Shown here: positions 1 to 5,050 of the stretch, piece after piece
Position numbering within the stretch: the first letter of the stretch is position 1
How the letters are laid out: the number at the start of each line of letters is the position of its first letter
Source of the DNA: an uncultured Clostridia bacterium
GTDB lineage: Bacteria > Bacillota > Clostridia > Lachnospirales > Anaerotignaceae
Assembly: GCA_937888765.1 (NCBI GenBank)
Contig: CALASU010000105.1
Span: forward strand, 1 to 5,050
Direction of reading: 5' to 3'
DNA length: 5,050 nucleotides
The notes under the pieces: generated by a model
Database searches by the model: none
The model's input: the letters and a program-made list of their open reading frames with translations, nothing else
Told to the model about the DNA's origin: nothing
Made by a program: the position numbers and the translations under genes

Positions 1-1645
1 TTTCCTTGGTAAAGGACAGACTGTCGCCTTCCTTAAACTTCTGCTCACCGGACATCCGCAGGGACTGGGCAGTGATCTTCTTCAGATAACCCTCCTTGGA
101 GACAAACACCGTAACAGGATAGTCGGGAACAGGATCCTCCTCTTCCTCCGGCTCGATTTCGTCGATGTTATAGATGATCTCCGTCTTTCTGGGCTGGCCG
201 TACTTGGCGCTGACCTGCTCCAGCTCCTTGATGATCACGTTCTGCAGCTTCTTGTGGCTGTTCAGCGTGGCGCGCAGATCGGCGATCTCCTTTTCCAGTT
301 CGGAAATGGCTTTGGTCTGCTTCAGAATATATTCTTTGTTGATATTGCGCAGTTTGATTTCAGCAATATATTCCGCCTGCACTTCGTCAATTGCAAAGCC
401 CTGCATCAGATTCGGCACAACCATTTTTTCTTCTTCTGTATGACGGATAATGGAAATCGCTTTATCAATATCCGCAAGGATTTTCGATAACCCCTGTAAG
501 AGATGATATTTTTCGGATTTCTTTTCGATATCGAATGCAGTCTGTCTGCGGATAGATTCCACGCGGAACTCTGTCCAGTGCTTCAGAATCTCTCCCACAC
601 CAAGCGTCATCGGGCTTCCGTGGATCAACACATTAAAGTTACAGCTGAAGCTGTCCGCCAGAGGTGTCATAGCATACAGCTTATGCATTAACAAATCTAC
701 ATTTGTATTTCTCTTGACATCAATGGCAATTTTCAGACCGCTCAGGTCAGTTTCATCTCGAATATCTGTAATTTCCTTGAGCTTACCCGCTTTTATCAGA
801 GCAATGATCTTTTCAATAATCGCTTCGATATTTGTTGTATAGGGAATTTCCAGAATTTCGATACAGTTATTCTTTTTGTCAAATTCATACTTTGCCCGCA
901 GTTTGATACTGCCTCTGCCTGTTTTATAAATCTTTTCCAGTTCAGCACGATTATACAGCAGCTGACCGCCTGTGGAAAAATCGGGTGCAGGCAGATGCTC
1001 ACACAGATCAATTTCATCGTTTTTGATAAACTTCGCTGTCGCTTCGCACAGTTCCGCAAGATTAAAGCTGCAGATCGAGCTTGCCATACCTACCGCAATC
1101 CCCAGATTAGGGTTTGCGAGGATATTCGGGAAAGTTGTCGGCAATAATGTCGGCTCTTTCATCGTACCGTCATAGTTGTCCACAAAATCAACCGTATCTC
1201 TGTCGATATCCGCAAACAATTCCTGACAGATTTTTCCCAGCTTTACCTCAGTATATCTCGGTGCGGCATATGCCATATCTTTAGAATACTGTTTACCAAA
1301 GTTCCCCTTGGAATCCACAAACGGCACAAGCAGTGCCCCGTTGCCCTCTGTCAGTCGCACCAGTGTTTCATAGATTGCCCCATCGCCGTGCGGGTTCAGC
1401 TTCATGGTCTGCCCTACCACATTGGAGGACTTTGTGCGCTCCCCTTTCAGCAGATTCATCAGATACATGGTATACAGCAGCTTTCTGTGAGAGGGCTTAA
1501 AGCCGTCAATTTCCGGAATCGCACGAGAAACGATAACGCTCATAGCGTAGGGCATATAGTTCAGCTCTAGCGTATCCGTGATTCTCTGTTCCTGTATAAA
1601 ATTATCTTTATATTCTTTTCTGGTCGGTGTTTTTTTCTTTGCCAT
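1..1645 (-). CDS. parC: ParC-like type IIA topoisomerase subunit A (3' end outside window)
   Basis: This is the DNA breakage-reunion subunit of a type II topoisomerase, which forms the covalent phosphotyrosyl link to the cut strand while ParE supplies ATP hydrolysis. I translated 548 codons without interruption; about 200 C-terminal residues lie off the left edge. Visible landmarks are the quinolone-region motif NPHGDGAIYE (residues 84-93), the strap AAPRYTE with catalytic Arg130-Tyr131, the DNA-bending isoleucine in GIAVGMA (Ile183), PAPDFSTGG and GRGSIKLR. A coiled-coil tower helix follows (about 435-480), then an acidic linker (about 495-505) and the first blade of the C-terminal beta-pinwheel (VFVSKEGYLKKI). 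The ATG at 1645 is preceded by a GGGGGT Shine-Dalgarno-like site 5 nt away. It lies 40 nt downstream of parE and is probably cotranscribed with it. Family membership is firm. ParC rather than GyrA is inferred from the parE-parC order and from Glu93; the GyrA box, if any, would lie outside the window. Confidence 0.93.
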   Translation of the reverse strand, partial: MAKKKTPTRKEYKDNFIQEQRITDTLELNYMPYAMSVIVSRAIPEIDGFKPSHRKLLYTMYLMNLLKGERTKSSNVVGQTMKLNPHGDGAIYETLVRLTEGNGALLVPFVDSKGNFGKQYSKDMAYAAPRYTEVKLGKICQELFADIDRDTVDFVDNYDGTMKEPTLLPTTFPNILANPNLGIAVGMASSICSFNLAELCEATAKFIKNDEIDLCEHLPAPDFSTGGQLLYNRAELEKIYKTGRGSIKLRAKYEFDKKNNCIEILEIPYTTNIEAIIEKIIALIKAGKLKEITDIRDETDLSGLKIAIDVKRNTNVDLLMHKLYAMTPLADSFSCNFNVLIHGSPMTLGVGEILKHWTEFRVESIRRQTAFDIEKKSEKYHLLQGLSKILADIDKAISIIRHTEEEKMVVPNLMQGFAIDEVQAEYIAEIKLRNINKEYILKQTKAISELEKEIADLRATLNSHKKLQNVIIKELEQVSAKYGQPRKTEIIYNIDEIEPEEEEDPVPDYPVTVFVSKEGYLKKITAQSLRMSGEQKFKEGDSLSFTKE

Positions 1646-1685
1646 ACGCACCCCCGTCTTTCTACTTCTGTATTTTTCTGTTTTC

Positions 1686-3656
1686 TTAACTGATGTCAGT
1701 CATATCTAAATATTTATAGCCTTCCTGTGCAATATGCTCTTTTCTGCCTGCCAGATTTTCGCCAAGAAGAAGTTCAAATACTGCCTGTGTCCGCTCTGCT
1801 TCATCCGGTGTTACCAGAATCAGACGGCGTGTTTCGGGATTCATTGTGGTTTCCCACATCATTTCCGGCTGGTTTTCACCAAGCCCCTTGGAACGGTTGA
1901 TTTTTGTTTTTCCTTTCAGCTTCGACAGAATCTGATTCTTTTCCGCATCAGAATAGGCAAAATACGTATTTTTCCCGTTAATGATCTCATACAAAGGAGA
2001 TTCTGCGATAAATACTTTCTTTTCATGGATCAGTGTCGGCACCAGTCTGTAAAGCATTGTCAGCAAAAGTGTACGAATCTGGAAGCCATCCACGTCCGCA
2101 TCGGTACAGAGGATAACCTTGCTCCATCTGAGCTGTTCCAGATCAAAGGAATTCAAACCATTGTCATGCTTTGTTTTTACCTCTACCCCACAGCCCAATA
2201 CTTTCAGCAGGTCAATGATAATGTCATTATTAAAAATTTTATTATAGTCCGCTTTCAGACAGTTCAGAATCTTCCCTCGAATAGGAATGATCGCCTGAAA
2301 CTCTGCATCTCTGCCCAGTTTACATGCCCCCAGAGCAGAGTCACCTTCTACGATATAGATTTCCCTTCTGGTCACGTCCTTTGTACGGCAGTTTACGAAT
2401 TTTTCCACACGGTTATTCAGATCCAGATTGCCTGTCAGCTTTTTACGGATATTGATTCTTGTATTTTCTGCTGTTTCACGACTGCGTTTATTCGCCAGTA
2501 CCTGCGCCGCAATCTTATCCGCATCCATTTTGTTTTCAATAAAATATACTTCCAGCTGATGACGGAAAAATTCTGTCATTGCTTCCTGAATAAATTTATT
2601 GGTAATGGATTTTTTGGTCTGGTTCTCATAGCTTGTCATCGTAGAAAAGGAATTGATTACCAGAATCAGACTGTCCTCCACATCTGTAAATGTGATCTTC
2701 TTTTCGTCTTTTTTATATAAGTTGTTGCTTTTCAGATACTGGTCAATGGCATATACAAAGGCATTCTTTACCGCCTTATCGGGAGAACCGCCATATTCCA
2801 GAAAACTGGAATTGTGATAGTATTCCAACACGTTCACATAGTTATTAAAGCAGAATGCCGCTTCAAATTTCAGCTTATATTCAGGCTTGTCCTCTCTGTC
2901 CCGTCCGCTGGTTTCTGTCTGCAGATAATGCACAGAAGTCAGAGACTTTTCACCTGCCAGTTCCGTCAGATAATCCTTGATGCCGTTTTCATAGCAGTAA
3001 GTAAAGGTTTTGCCGCTTTCCTCATCGTATAATTCAAACAGCAGTCCTTCATTTACAACTGCTTGTTTTTTCAGCACATCCTGATAATATGTCAAAGGAA
3101 TATGGATATCCGTAAAGACATCCCTGTCGGGCCGCCAACGGATCTGTGTCCCTGTAGCACGCTTTGCCGCCGCTTCCTTCATCAGTCCGCCAATATTTTC
3201 CCCTTTTTCAAAATGCAGCTGATAGCACATCCCATCACGGTATACCACCACATCCATATATTCCGAAGCATACTGTGTGGCACAGGTACCCAGACCATTC
3301 AGCCCCAGACTGAATTCATAGTTTTCGCCTGTGTTGTTTTTATACTTGCCCCCTGCATACAATTCACAGAATACAAGCTCCCAGTTAAATCTGTCTTCAT
3401 TCTGGTTATAATCAACAGGAATCCCCCTGCCATAGTCCTTTACCAGTATGGACCGATCTTTATATCTTACAATTTCAATCTTCCTGCCAAAGCCTTCTCT
3501 TGCTTCGTCAATGGAGTTGGAAAGAATCTCAAAAAAGGCATGTTCACAGCCATCCAGACCATCAGAGCCAAAGATAACCCCCGGACGCAGACGCACACGT
3601 TCTGCCCCTTTCAGCATGGCAATGCTTTCATTATTATATGTTTGGTTTGTTGTCAT
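1686..3656 (-). CDS. parE: ParE-like type IIA topoisomerase subunit B (ATPase and TOPRIM)
   Basis: This is the ATPase subunit partner of the downstream ParC-like protein, 656 aa from the preferred start. The N-terminal GHKL ATPase domain shows Glu43 and Asn47 (EILSNSIDEA), Asp74 with GRGIP (76-80), a diverged GLNGLG loop (118-123) and the transducer lysine in QTK (346-348). The TOPRIM domain shows EGDSA (437-441), PIRGKILN (458-465) and the metal-binding DADVDG (519-524). KGLGE and WETTMNPE (about 590-608) close the conserved C-terminal block. There is no large GyrB-type insertion, and the length suits ParE or a Gram-positive GyrB. An in-frame ATG at 3692 would add 12 residues. I prefer 3656 because it has a purine-rich Shine-Dalgarno site and because Glu43/Asn47 then fall next to E. 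coli GyrB Glu42/Asn46. The protein is more diverged than a housekeeping gyrase B would be, so the ParE label comes from context. Confidence 0.94.
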   Translation of the reverse strand: MTTNQTYNNESIAMLKGAERVRLRPGVIFGSDGLDGCEHAFFEILSNSIDEAREGFGRKIEIVRYKDRSILVKDYGRGIPVDYNQNEDRFNWELVFCELYAGGKYKNNTGENYEFSLGLNGLGTCATQYASEYMDVVVYRDGMCYQLHFEKGENIGGLMKEAAAKRATGTQIRWRPDRDVFTDIHIPLTYYQDVLKKQAVVNEGLLFELYDEESGKTFTYCYENGIKDYLTELAGEKSLTSVHYLQTETSGRDREDKPEYKLKFEAAFCFNNYVNVLEYYHNSSFLEYGGSPDKAVKNAFVYAIDQYLKSNNLYKKDEKKITFTDVEDSLILVINSFSTMTSYENQTKKSITNKFIQEAMTEFFRHQLEVYFIENKMDADKIAAQVLANKRSRETAENTRINIRKKLTGNLDLNNRVEKFVNCRTKDVTRREIYIVEGDSALGACKLGRDAEFQAIIPIRGKILNCLKADYNKIFNNDIIIDLLKVLGCGVEVKTKHDNGLNSFDLEQLRWSKVILCTDADVDGFQIRTLLLTMLYRLVPTLIHEKKVFIAESPLYEIINGKNTYFAYSDAEKNQILSKLKGKTKINRSKGLGENQPEMMWETTMNPETRRLILVTPDEAERTQAVFELLLGENLAGRKEHIAQEGYKYLDMTDIS

Positions 3657-3672
3657 TCCTTCTCCGCTCCTC
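3657..3672 (-). promoter_or_regulatory. Ribosome binding site that decides the parE start
   Basis: Read on the minus strand, the 16 bases before the ATG at 3656 contain GAGGAG (10-nt spacing) and a second GGAG (5-nt spacing). The alternative ATG at 3692 has no comparable purine block in the 15 bases before it, and this ribosome site would then lie inside the coding sequence. This favours a 656-residue product over 668. Confidence 0.75.
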
Positions 3673-3720
3673 TCGTTTTTATATCCGAACATACATACGT
3701 ATTTCTTCTTTCAGTACTCT

Positions 3721-3749
3721 ACTTTACAGGAGATACGGAGTCCTGTCAA
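3721..3749 (-). promoter_or_regulatory. Sigma-70-type promoter of the parE-parC operon
   Basis: On the minus strand there is a perfect -35 TTGACA (3749-3744), a 17-nt spacer and a -10 TAAAGT (3726-3721). Transcription would start near 3714, giving a 5' leader of about 58 nt to the preferred parE start. No other comparable hexamer pair was seen between parE and the tRNA genes on this strand. Confidence 0.75.
3726..3746. promoter_or_regulatory. Inverted repeat inside the parE promoter, possible operator
   Basis: ACAGGA (3726-3731) and TCCTGT (3741-3746) form a perfect 6-bp inverted repeat separated by 9 nt. It fills the spacer of the parE promoter and touches both hexamers. A dimeric regulator bound here would block RNA polymerase. 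A 6-bp repeat can occur by chance and no regulator is encoded in the window. Confidence 0.3.
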
Positions 3750-3800
3750 GCAAAAGAATATTACGTTTTTCCAAATATTTTTCGCTTTCCAAAAAAGAGA

Positions 3801-3829
3801 TTGCTTTTTCCTTGTATTTCTGCTATACT
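3801..3829 (+). promoter_or_regulatory. Promoter reading into the tRNA-Ser region
   Basis: A -35-like TTGCTT (3801-3806), a 17-nt spacer and -10 TATACT (3824-3829) predict a start near 3836, 12 bases before the first tRNA-Ser 5' sequence. Such a short leader is normal for a stable RNA promoter. This is the best plus-strand promoter in the region. The only candidate nearer the intact tRNA is a poor TTTTCA/TATTAT pair (3930-3957), so the intact tRNA probably depends at least partly on transcription from here. Confidence 0.6.
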
Positions 3830-3846
3830 ATATGGGCTGTAAAATA

Positions 3847-3873
3847 TGGAGATGTACCCAAGTGGCTGAAGGG
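3847..3873 (+). repeat. Direct repeat copy 1 (tRNA-Ser 5' end)
   Basis: These 27 bases are identical to 4013-4039. They cover the base before the tRNA, the 5' acceptor strand GGAGATG and the whole D-arm up to tRNA position 25. Identity breaks at position 26 and resumes at the 7-base anticodon loop CTCGAAA (3880-3886 against 4046-4052). The two copies start 166 bp apart. Confidence 0.95.
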
Positions 3874-3886
3874 TCCGCACTCGAAA
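3848..3886 (+). pseudogene. Truncated tRNA-Ser(CGA), 5' half ending at the anticodon loop
   Basis: The sequence holds the 5' acceptor strand, the D-arm, the 5' anticodon strand CCGCA and the loop CTCGAAA with anticodon CGA. The expected 3' anticodon strand TGCGG is replaced by GCGAA. No variable arm, T-arm (no TTCAAAT or TTCGAAT) or CATCTCC acceptor strand appears before the next tRNA begins. It therefore cannot fold into a mature tRNA. Its anticodon stem differs from the intact neighbour (CCGCA against CTGGT), so it derives from a different tRNA-Ser allele or gene and is not a simple recent duplicate. It keeps the better promoter. It may be the host side of an integration junction or a decayed duplicate. 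Confidence 0.8.
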
Positions 3887-4013
3887 GCGAAAATGCCATT
3901 GGGTCGTTTTCTATAAAGGGAACCTTGATTTTTCAAGGTTTTCAGGGATAGTATTATTTTAAAATTCTTTCAGTTCTCCCCTTTTTCCAGAGCACTGATG
4001 TTGAGATCAATTT
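3887..4013 (+). other. Spacer between broken and intact tRNA-Ser, possible element end
   Basis: This 127-bp stretch has no coding signal. It begins exactly where homology to a tRNA is lost. Bases 3883-3890 (GAAAGCGA) can pair with 3904-3911 (TCGTTTTC) with one G-U pair, and a second perfect hairpin follows at 3921-3940. The rest is a T-rich, featureless stretch running to the base before the intact tRNA. If an integrase cut in the anticodon loop, this would be the outermost part of the element. Confidence 0.4.
3918..3943 (+). other. Perfect hairpin upstream of the intact tRNA-Ser
   Basis: AACCTTGA (3921-3928) and TCAAGGTT (3933-3940) form a perfect 8-bp stem closed by TTTT. The stem extends to 11 pairs through GGG/TTC if two G-U pairs are allowed. 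Only TTTTC follows before an AGGG run, so this is at best a weak terminator. It could attenuate read-through into the intact tRNA or be a protein-binding palindrome near an element end. Confidence 0.45.
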
Positions 4014-4039
4014 GGAGATGTACCCAAGTGGCTGAAGGG
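4013..4039 (+). repeat. Direct repeat copy 2 (tRNA-Ser 5' end)
   Basis: Identical over 27 bases to 3847-3873; here it forms the 5' part of the complete tRNA-Ser. Homologous recombination between the two copies would remove 166 bp and place the intact tRNA directly behind the promoter at 3801-3829. Confidence 0.95.
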
Positions 4040-4104
4040 ACTGGTCTCGAAAACCGGCAGGCGGCTGGTGAAGCCGTGCGTGGGTTCAAATCCCACCATC
4101 TCCG
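4014..4104 (+). tRNA. tRNA-Ser, anticodon CGA (reads UCG)
   Basis: This is a complete 91-nt class II tRNA. The acceptor strands GGAGATG (4014-4020) and CATCTCC (4097-4103) pair fully, with discriminator G4104, the base expected for serine tRNAs. The anticodon stem CTGGT/ACCGG encloses the loop CTCGAAA, putting anticodon CGA at 4048-4050. The long variable arm has a CGGCT/AGCCG stem, diagnostic of Ser, Leu or Tyr type tRNAs. The T-arm is GTGGG-TTCAAAT-CCCAC (4080-4096). CCA is not encoded. It sits downstream of a broken tRNA-Ser 5' half, is followed by its own terminator, and faces an integrase gene, the usual setting of a tRNA attachment site. Confidence 0.96.
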
Positions 4105-4112
4105 TAAGGTTT

Positions 4113-4157
4113 AAGCCAGCAGTTATTAAACGACTGCTGGCTTTTCTTTTTTTATTT
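4113..4157 (+). terminator. Intrinsic terminator after tRNA-Ser
   Basis: AAGCCAGCAGT (4113-4123) and ACTGCTGGCTT (4133-4143) form a perfect 11-bp stem around a 9-nt loop, followed by a T-rich tract with a run of seven Ts. It ends transcripts from the tRNA side. Read on the minus strand the hairpin has no U-tract after it, so it is unlikely to stop integrase transcripts efficiently. Confidence 0.9.
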
Positions 4158-5050
4158 TACGTGATTCCTAAACCACTGAGCATTGCATTAGCAGAATGCA
4201 GCTTCGAGCTGTAATCCAGATGCGCATAAATGTTCGCCGTAGTTGAAAAATCACTGTGACCAAGCCATTCCTGGATCTGTTTCATGGGAACACCATTTTT
4301 CAAAAGCAACGATGCACAGCTATGCCGCAGATCATGAAATCTGATATGTCTGAATCCATTTGCTGCTAATAGCTTAGGAAACCGTTCCGTAACATAACGT
4401 GGCTTTATCAAATCACCGATCTCATTGACACAAACGTACTCTATATAATCCTTTATATAGCTGCGTCCGCATAAACGACGATTCTTGATCTGTTCTTCCT
4501 TTAATGCAAGCAACCGTTCCCTTACAAAAGGAACCAGCGGCAATGTTCTTCTGCTTGATTTCGTCTTGGTGCTATCCGATGCAACCATGGTCATGTTACC
4601 ATCCACAGAACACTGTGTAACCGTGTGTCGAATCGTAATTGTATTCTGTTCAAAGTCGATCGCATCCCACTTTAATCCCAGTACTTCAGACCGCCTCAAA
4701 CCGTAGAATGCTCCTAAAAGAACAGGAATTTCCAGTTTGCTTCCTTTCGCAGCCTCTAAAAGAACCTTTATCTCATCCGCATCATAAAAACTGCCTACAT
4801 ACTGCTCCTTTTTCGGACGCTCAACTTTGTCAGCCGGATTTACATCAATCAAGTCAATTTTAACGGCATACTTAAGTGCCTTGTGAATGTTTGCATGATA
4901 GTGAATAACTGTCGAAGCACTGACACGCCCAAGTTCATGGAGGTAAAATTCCTGGATATCCTTCGCAGTTAGGCTTTTAAGAGTAATTTCTTTTTCACGG
5001 AAATAGGGTGCTATAATTCTCTCAACCATATTTGAATACGAAGCAAATGT
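4157..5050 (-). CDS. Tyrosine recombinase / integrase (5' end outside window)
   Basis: This is a site-specific DNA recombinase of the phage-integrase family, which cuts and rejoins attachment sites through a tyrosine. The 297 visible residues include most of the helical core-binding domain and the full catalytic domain. Numbering from the first visible Met (codon 5029-5027), the catalytic set is Arg112 (GLRRSE), Lys155 (STKTKSS), His232 and Arg235 (HDLRH), His258 (LGHSD) and the nucleophile Tyr268 (NIYAHLD). That Met is not the real start: the frame stays open upstream (TFASYSN) to the edge, and relatives carry about 80-100 further residues, including an arm-binding domain. The stop codon overlaps the tRNA terminator T-tract, 52 bp from the tRNA end. 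The style resembles clostridial phage or ICE integrases. It looks intact, so activity is plausible. Confidence 0.93.
   Translation of the reverse strand, partial: TFASYSNMVERIIAPYFREKEITLKSLTAKDIQEFYLHELGRVSASTVIHYHANIHKALKYAVKIDLIDVNPADKVERPKKEQYVGSFYDADEIKVLLEAAKGSKLEIPVLLGAFYGLRRSEVLGLKWDAIDFEQNTITIRHTVTQCSVDGNMTMVASDSTKTKSSRRTLPLVPFVRERLLALKEEQIKNRRLCGRSYIKDYIEYVCVNEIGDLIKPRYVTERFPKLLAANGFRHIRFHDLRHSCASLLLKNGVPMKQIQEWLGHSDFSTTANIYAHLDYSSKLHSANAMLSGLGIT

Larger units (their letters stand above)
3880..5050. mobile_element. Left end of a probable integrative element at tRNA-Ser
   Basis: A tyrosine integrase lies immediately beside a tRNA-Ser gene, and a broken tRNA-Ser half marks a discontinuity on the side of the topoisomerase operon. 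I place the boundary provisionally at the shared anticodon loop CTCGAAA (3880-3886). If the integrase instead uses the 3' end of the intact tRNA, as many do, the boundary is near 4080-4104 and the broken half belongs to the host. The other end and any cargo lie right of the window. Confidence 0.45.

Noticed and set aside
796..1059. Minus-strand 87-codon open frame inside the parC region
   Set aside because: It is out of frame with the continuous ParC-like reading frame, which is intact from 1645 to the left edge and carries the conserved motifs.
1734..2720. Long plus-strand open frame (328 codons) opposite parE
   Set aside because: It lies wholly antisense to a strongly conserved topoisomerase B coding region. 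Its product is Cys/Phe-rich with no recognisable domain, as expected for a shadow frame.
3690..3692. Upstream ATG as the parE start
   Set aside because: It has no good ribosome site, and the 12 extra residues are unlike the family N-terminus. The ATG at 3656 has strong purine-rich sites and better motif numbering.
3918..3943. Strong intrinsic terminator between the two tRNA-Ser copies
   Set aside because: The stem is perfect, but only four Ts follow before an AGGG run, and the intact tRNA has no convincing promoter of its own. Full termination here is therefore doubtful.
3063..3951. Overlapping plus-strand open frames (259, 167 and 92 codons) across the parE 5' end and promoter region
   Set aside because: They are antisense to the ParE N-terminus and run through both promoters and the tRNA fragment. 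They share no family signature and have no ribosome site.
3848..3960. A T-box riboswitch or a tRNA with an intron in the anticodon loop
   Set aside because: No T-box core sequence is visible. No 3' half completes the first tRNA within the spacer, and the downstream tRNA has its own full 5' half, so splicing is not needed to explain it.
5027..5029. ATG as the integrase start codon
   Set aside because: The reading frame continues upstream without a stop to 5050 and gives residues typical of the core-binding domain. No Shine-Dalgarno site precedes this ATG, so the gene is cut by the window edge.
1..5050. CRISPR array, toxin-antitoxin, defence or reverse-transcriptase system
   Set aside because: No spaced repeats and no such protein signatures were found on either strand. 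Any element cargo would lie to the right of the window.

Overview
The window looks like a chromosomal segment of a low-to-moderate-GC Gram-positive bacterium, most likely a gut-type clostridium (Lachnospiraceae-like). The grounds are the style of the ParE/ParC-like proteins, the clostridial flavour of the tyrosine integrase, purine-rich Shine-Dalgarno sites and a tRNA without an encoded CCA. The taxonomic call is an inference from protein recall, with no search behind it.

Left two thirds (1-3656, all on the minus strand): a type IIA topoisomerase operon. parE (1686-3656) comes first. parC follows after 40 nt and runs off the left edge at residue 548. ParE supplies the ATPase and TOPRIM functions. 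ParC supplies the DNA-cleaving tyrosine (Tyr131). Together they would form a heterotetramer that passes one duplex through another to unlink or relax DNA. A good sigma-70-type promoter (TTGACA, 17-nt spacer, TAAAGT) lies upstream of parE, and a 6-bp inverted repeat fits between its two hexamers.

Middle (3693-4156, 464 bp, no protein gene): a divergent regulatory and tRNA region. A plus-strand promoter at 3801-3829 drives into a tRNA-Ser 5' half (3848-3886) that stops at the anticodon loop and has no 3' half. A 127-bp spacer with two hairpin-capable stretches follows. Then comes a complete tRNA-Ser(CGA) at 4014-4104 whose first 26 bases are identical to the broken copy, and a strong intrinsic terminator.

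Right (4157-5050, minus strand): the C-terminal 297 residues of a tyrosine recombinase (phage or ICE integrase type) with all catalytic residues visible. The gene is still open at the right edge, so its real start lies outside the window. It converges on the tRNA, and its stop codon sits in the T-tract of the tRNA terminator.

The simplest reading is that a mobile element has integrated at a tRNA-Ser locus beside a housekeeping topoisomerase operon, with most of the element to the right of the window. The unusual point is that the junction seems to leave a broken 5' tRNA half under the good promoter, with an intact tRNA-Ser of the same anticodon just inside. This suggests anticodon-loop integration with a replacement tRNA, or alternatively a decayed duplication. 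No element cargo other than the integrase is visible.
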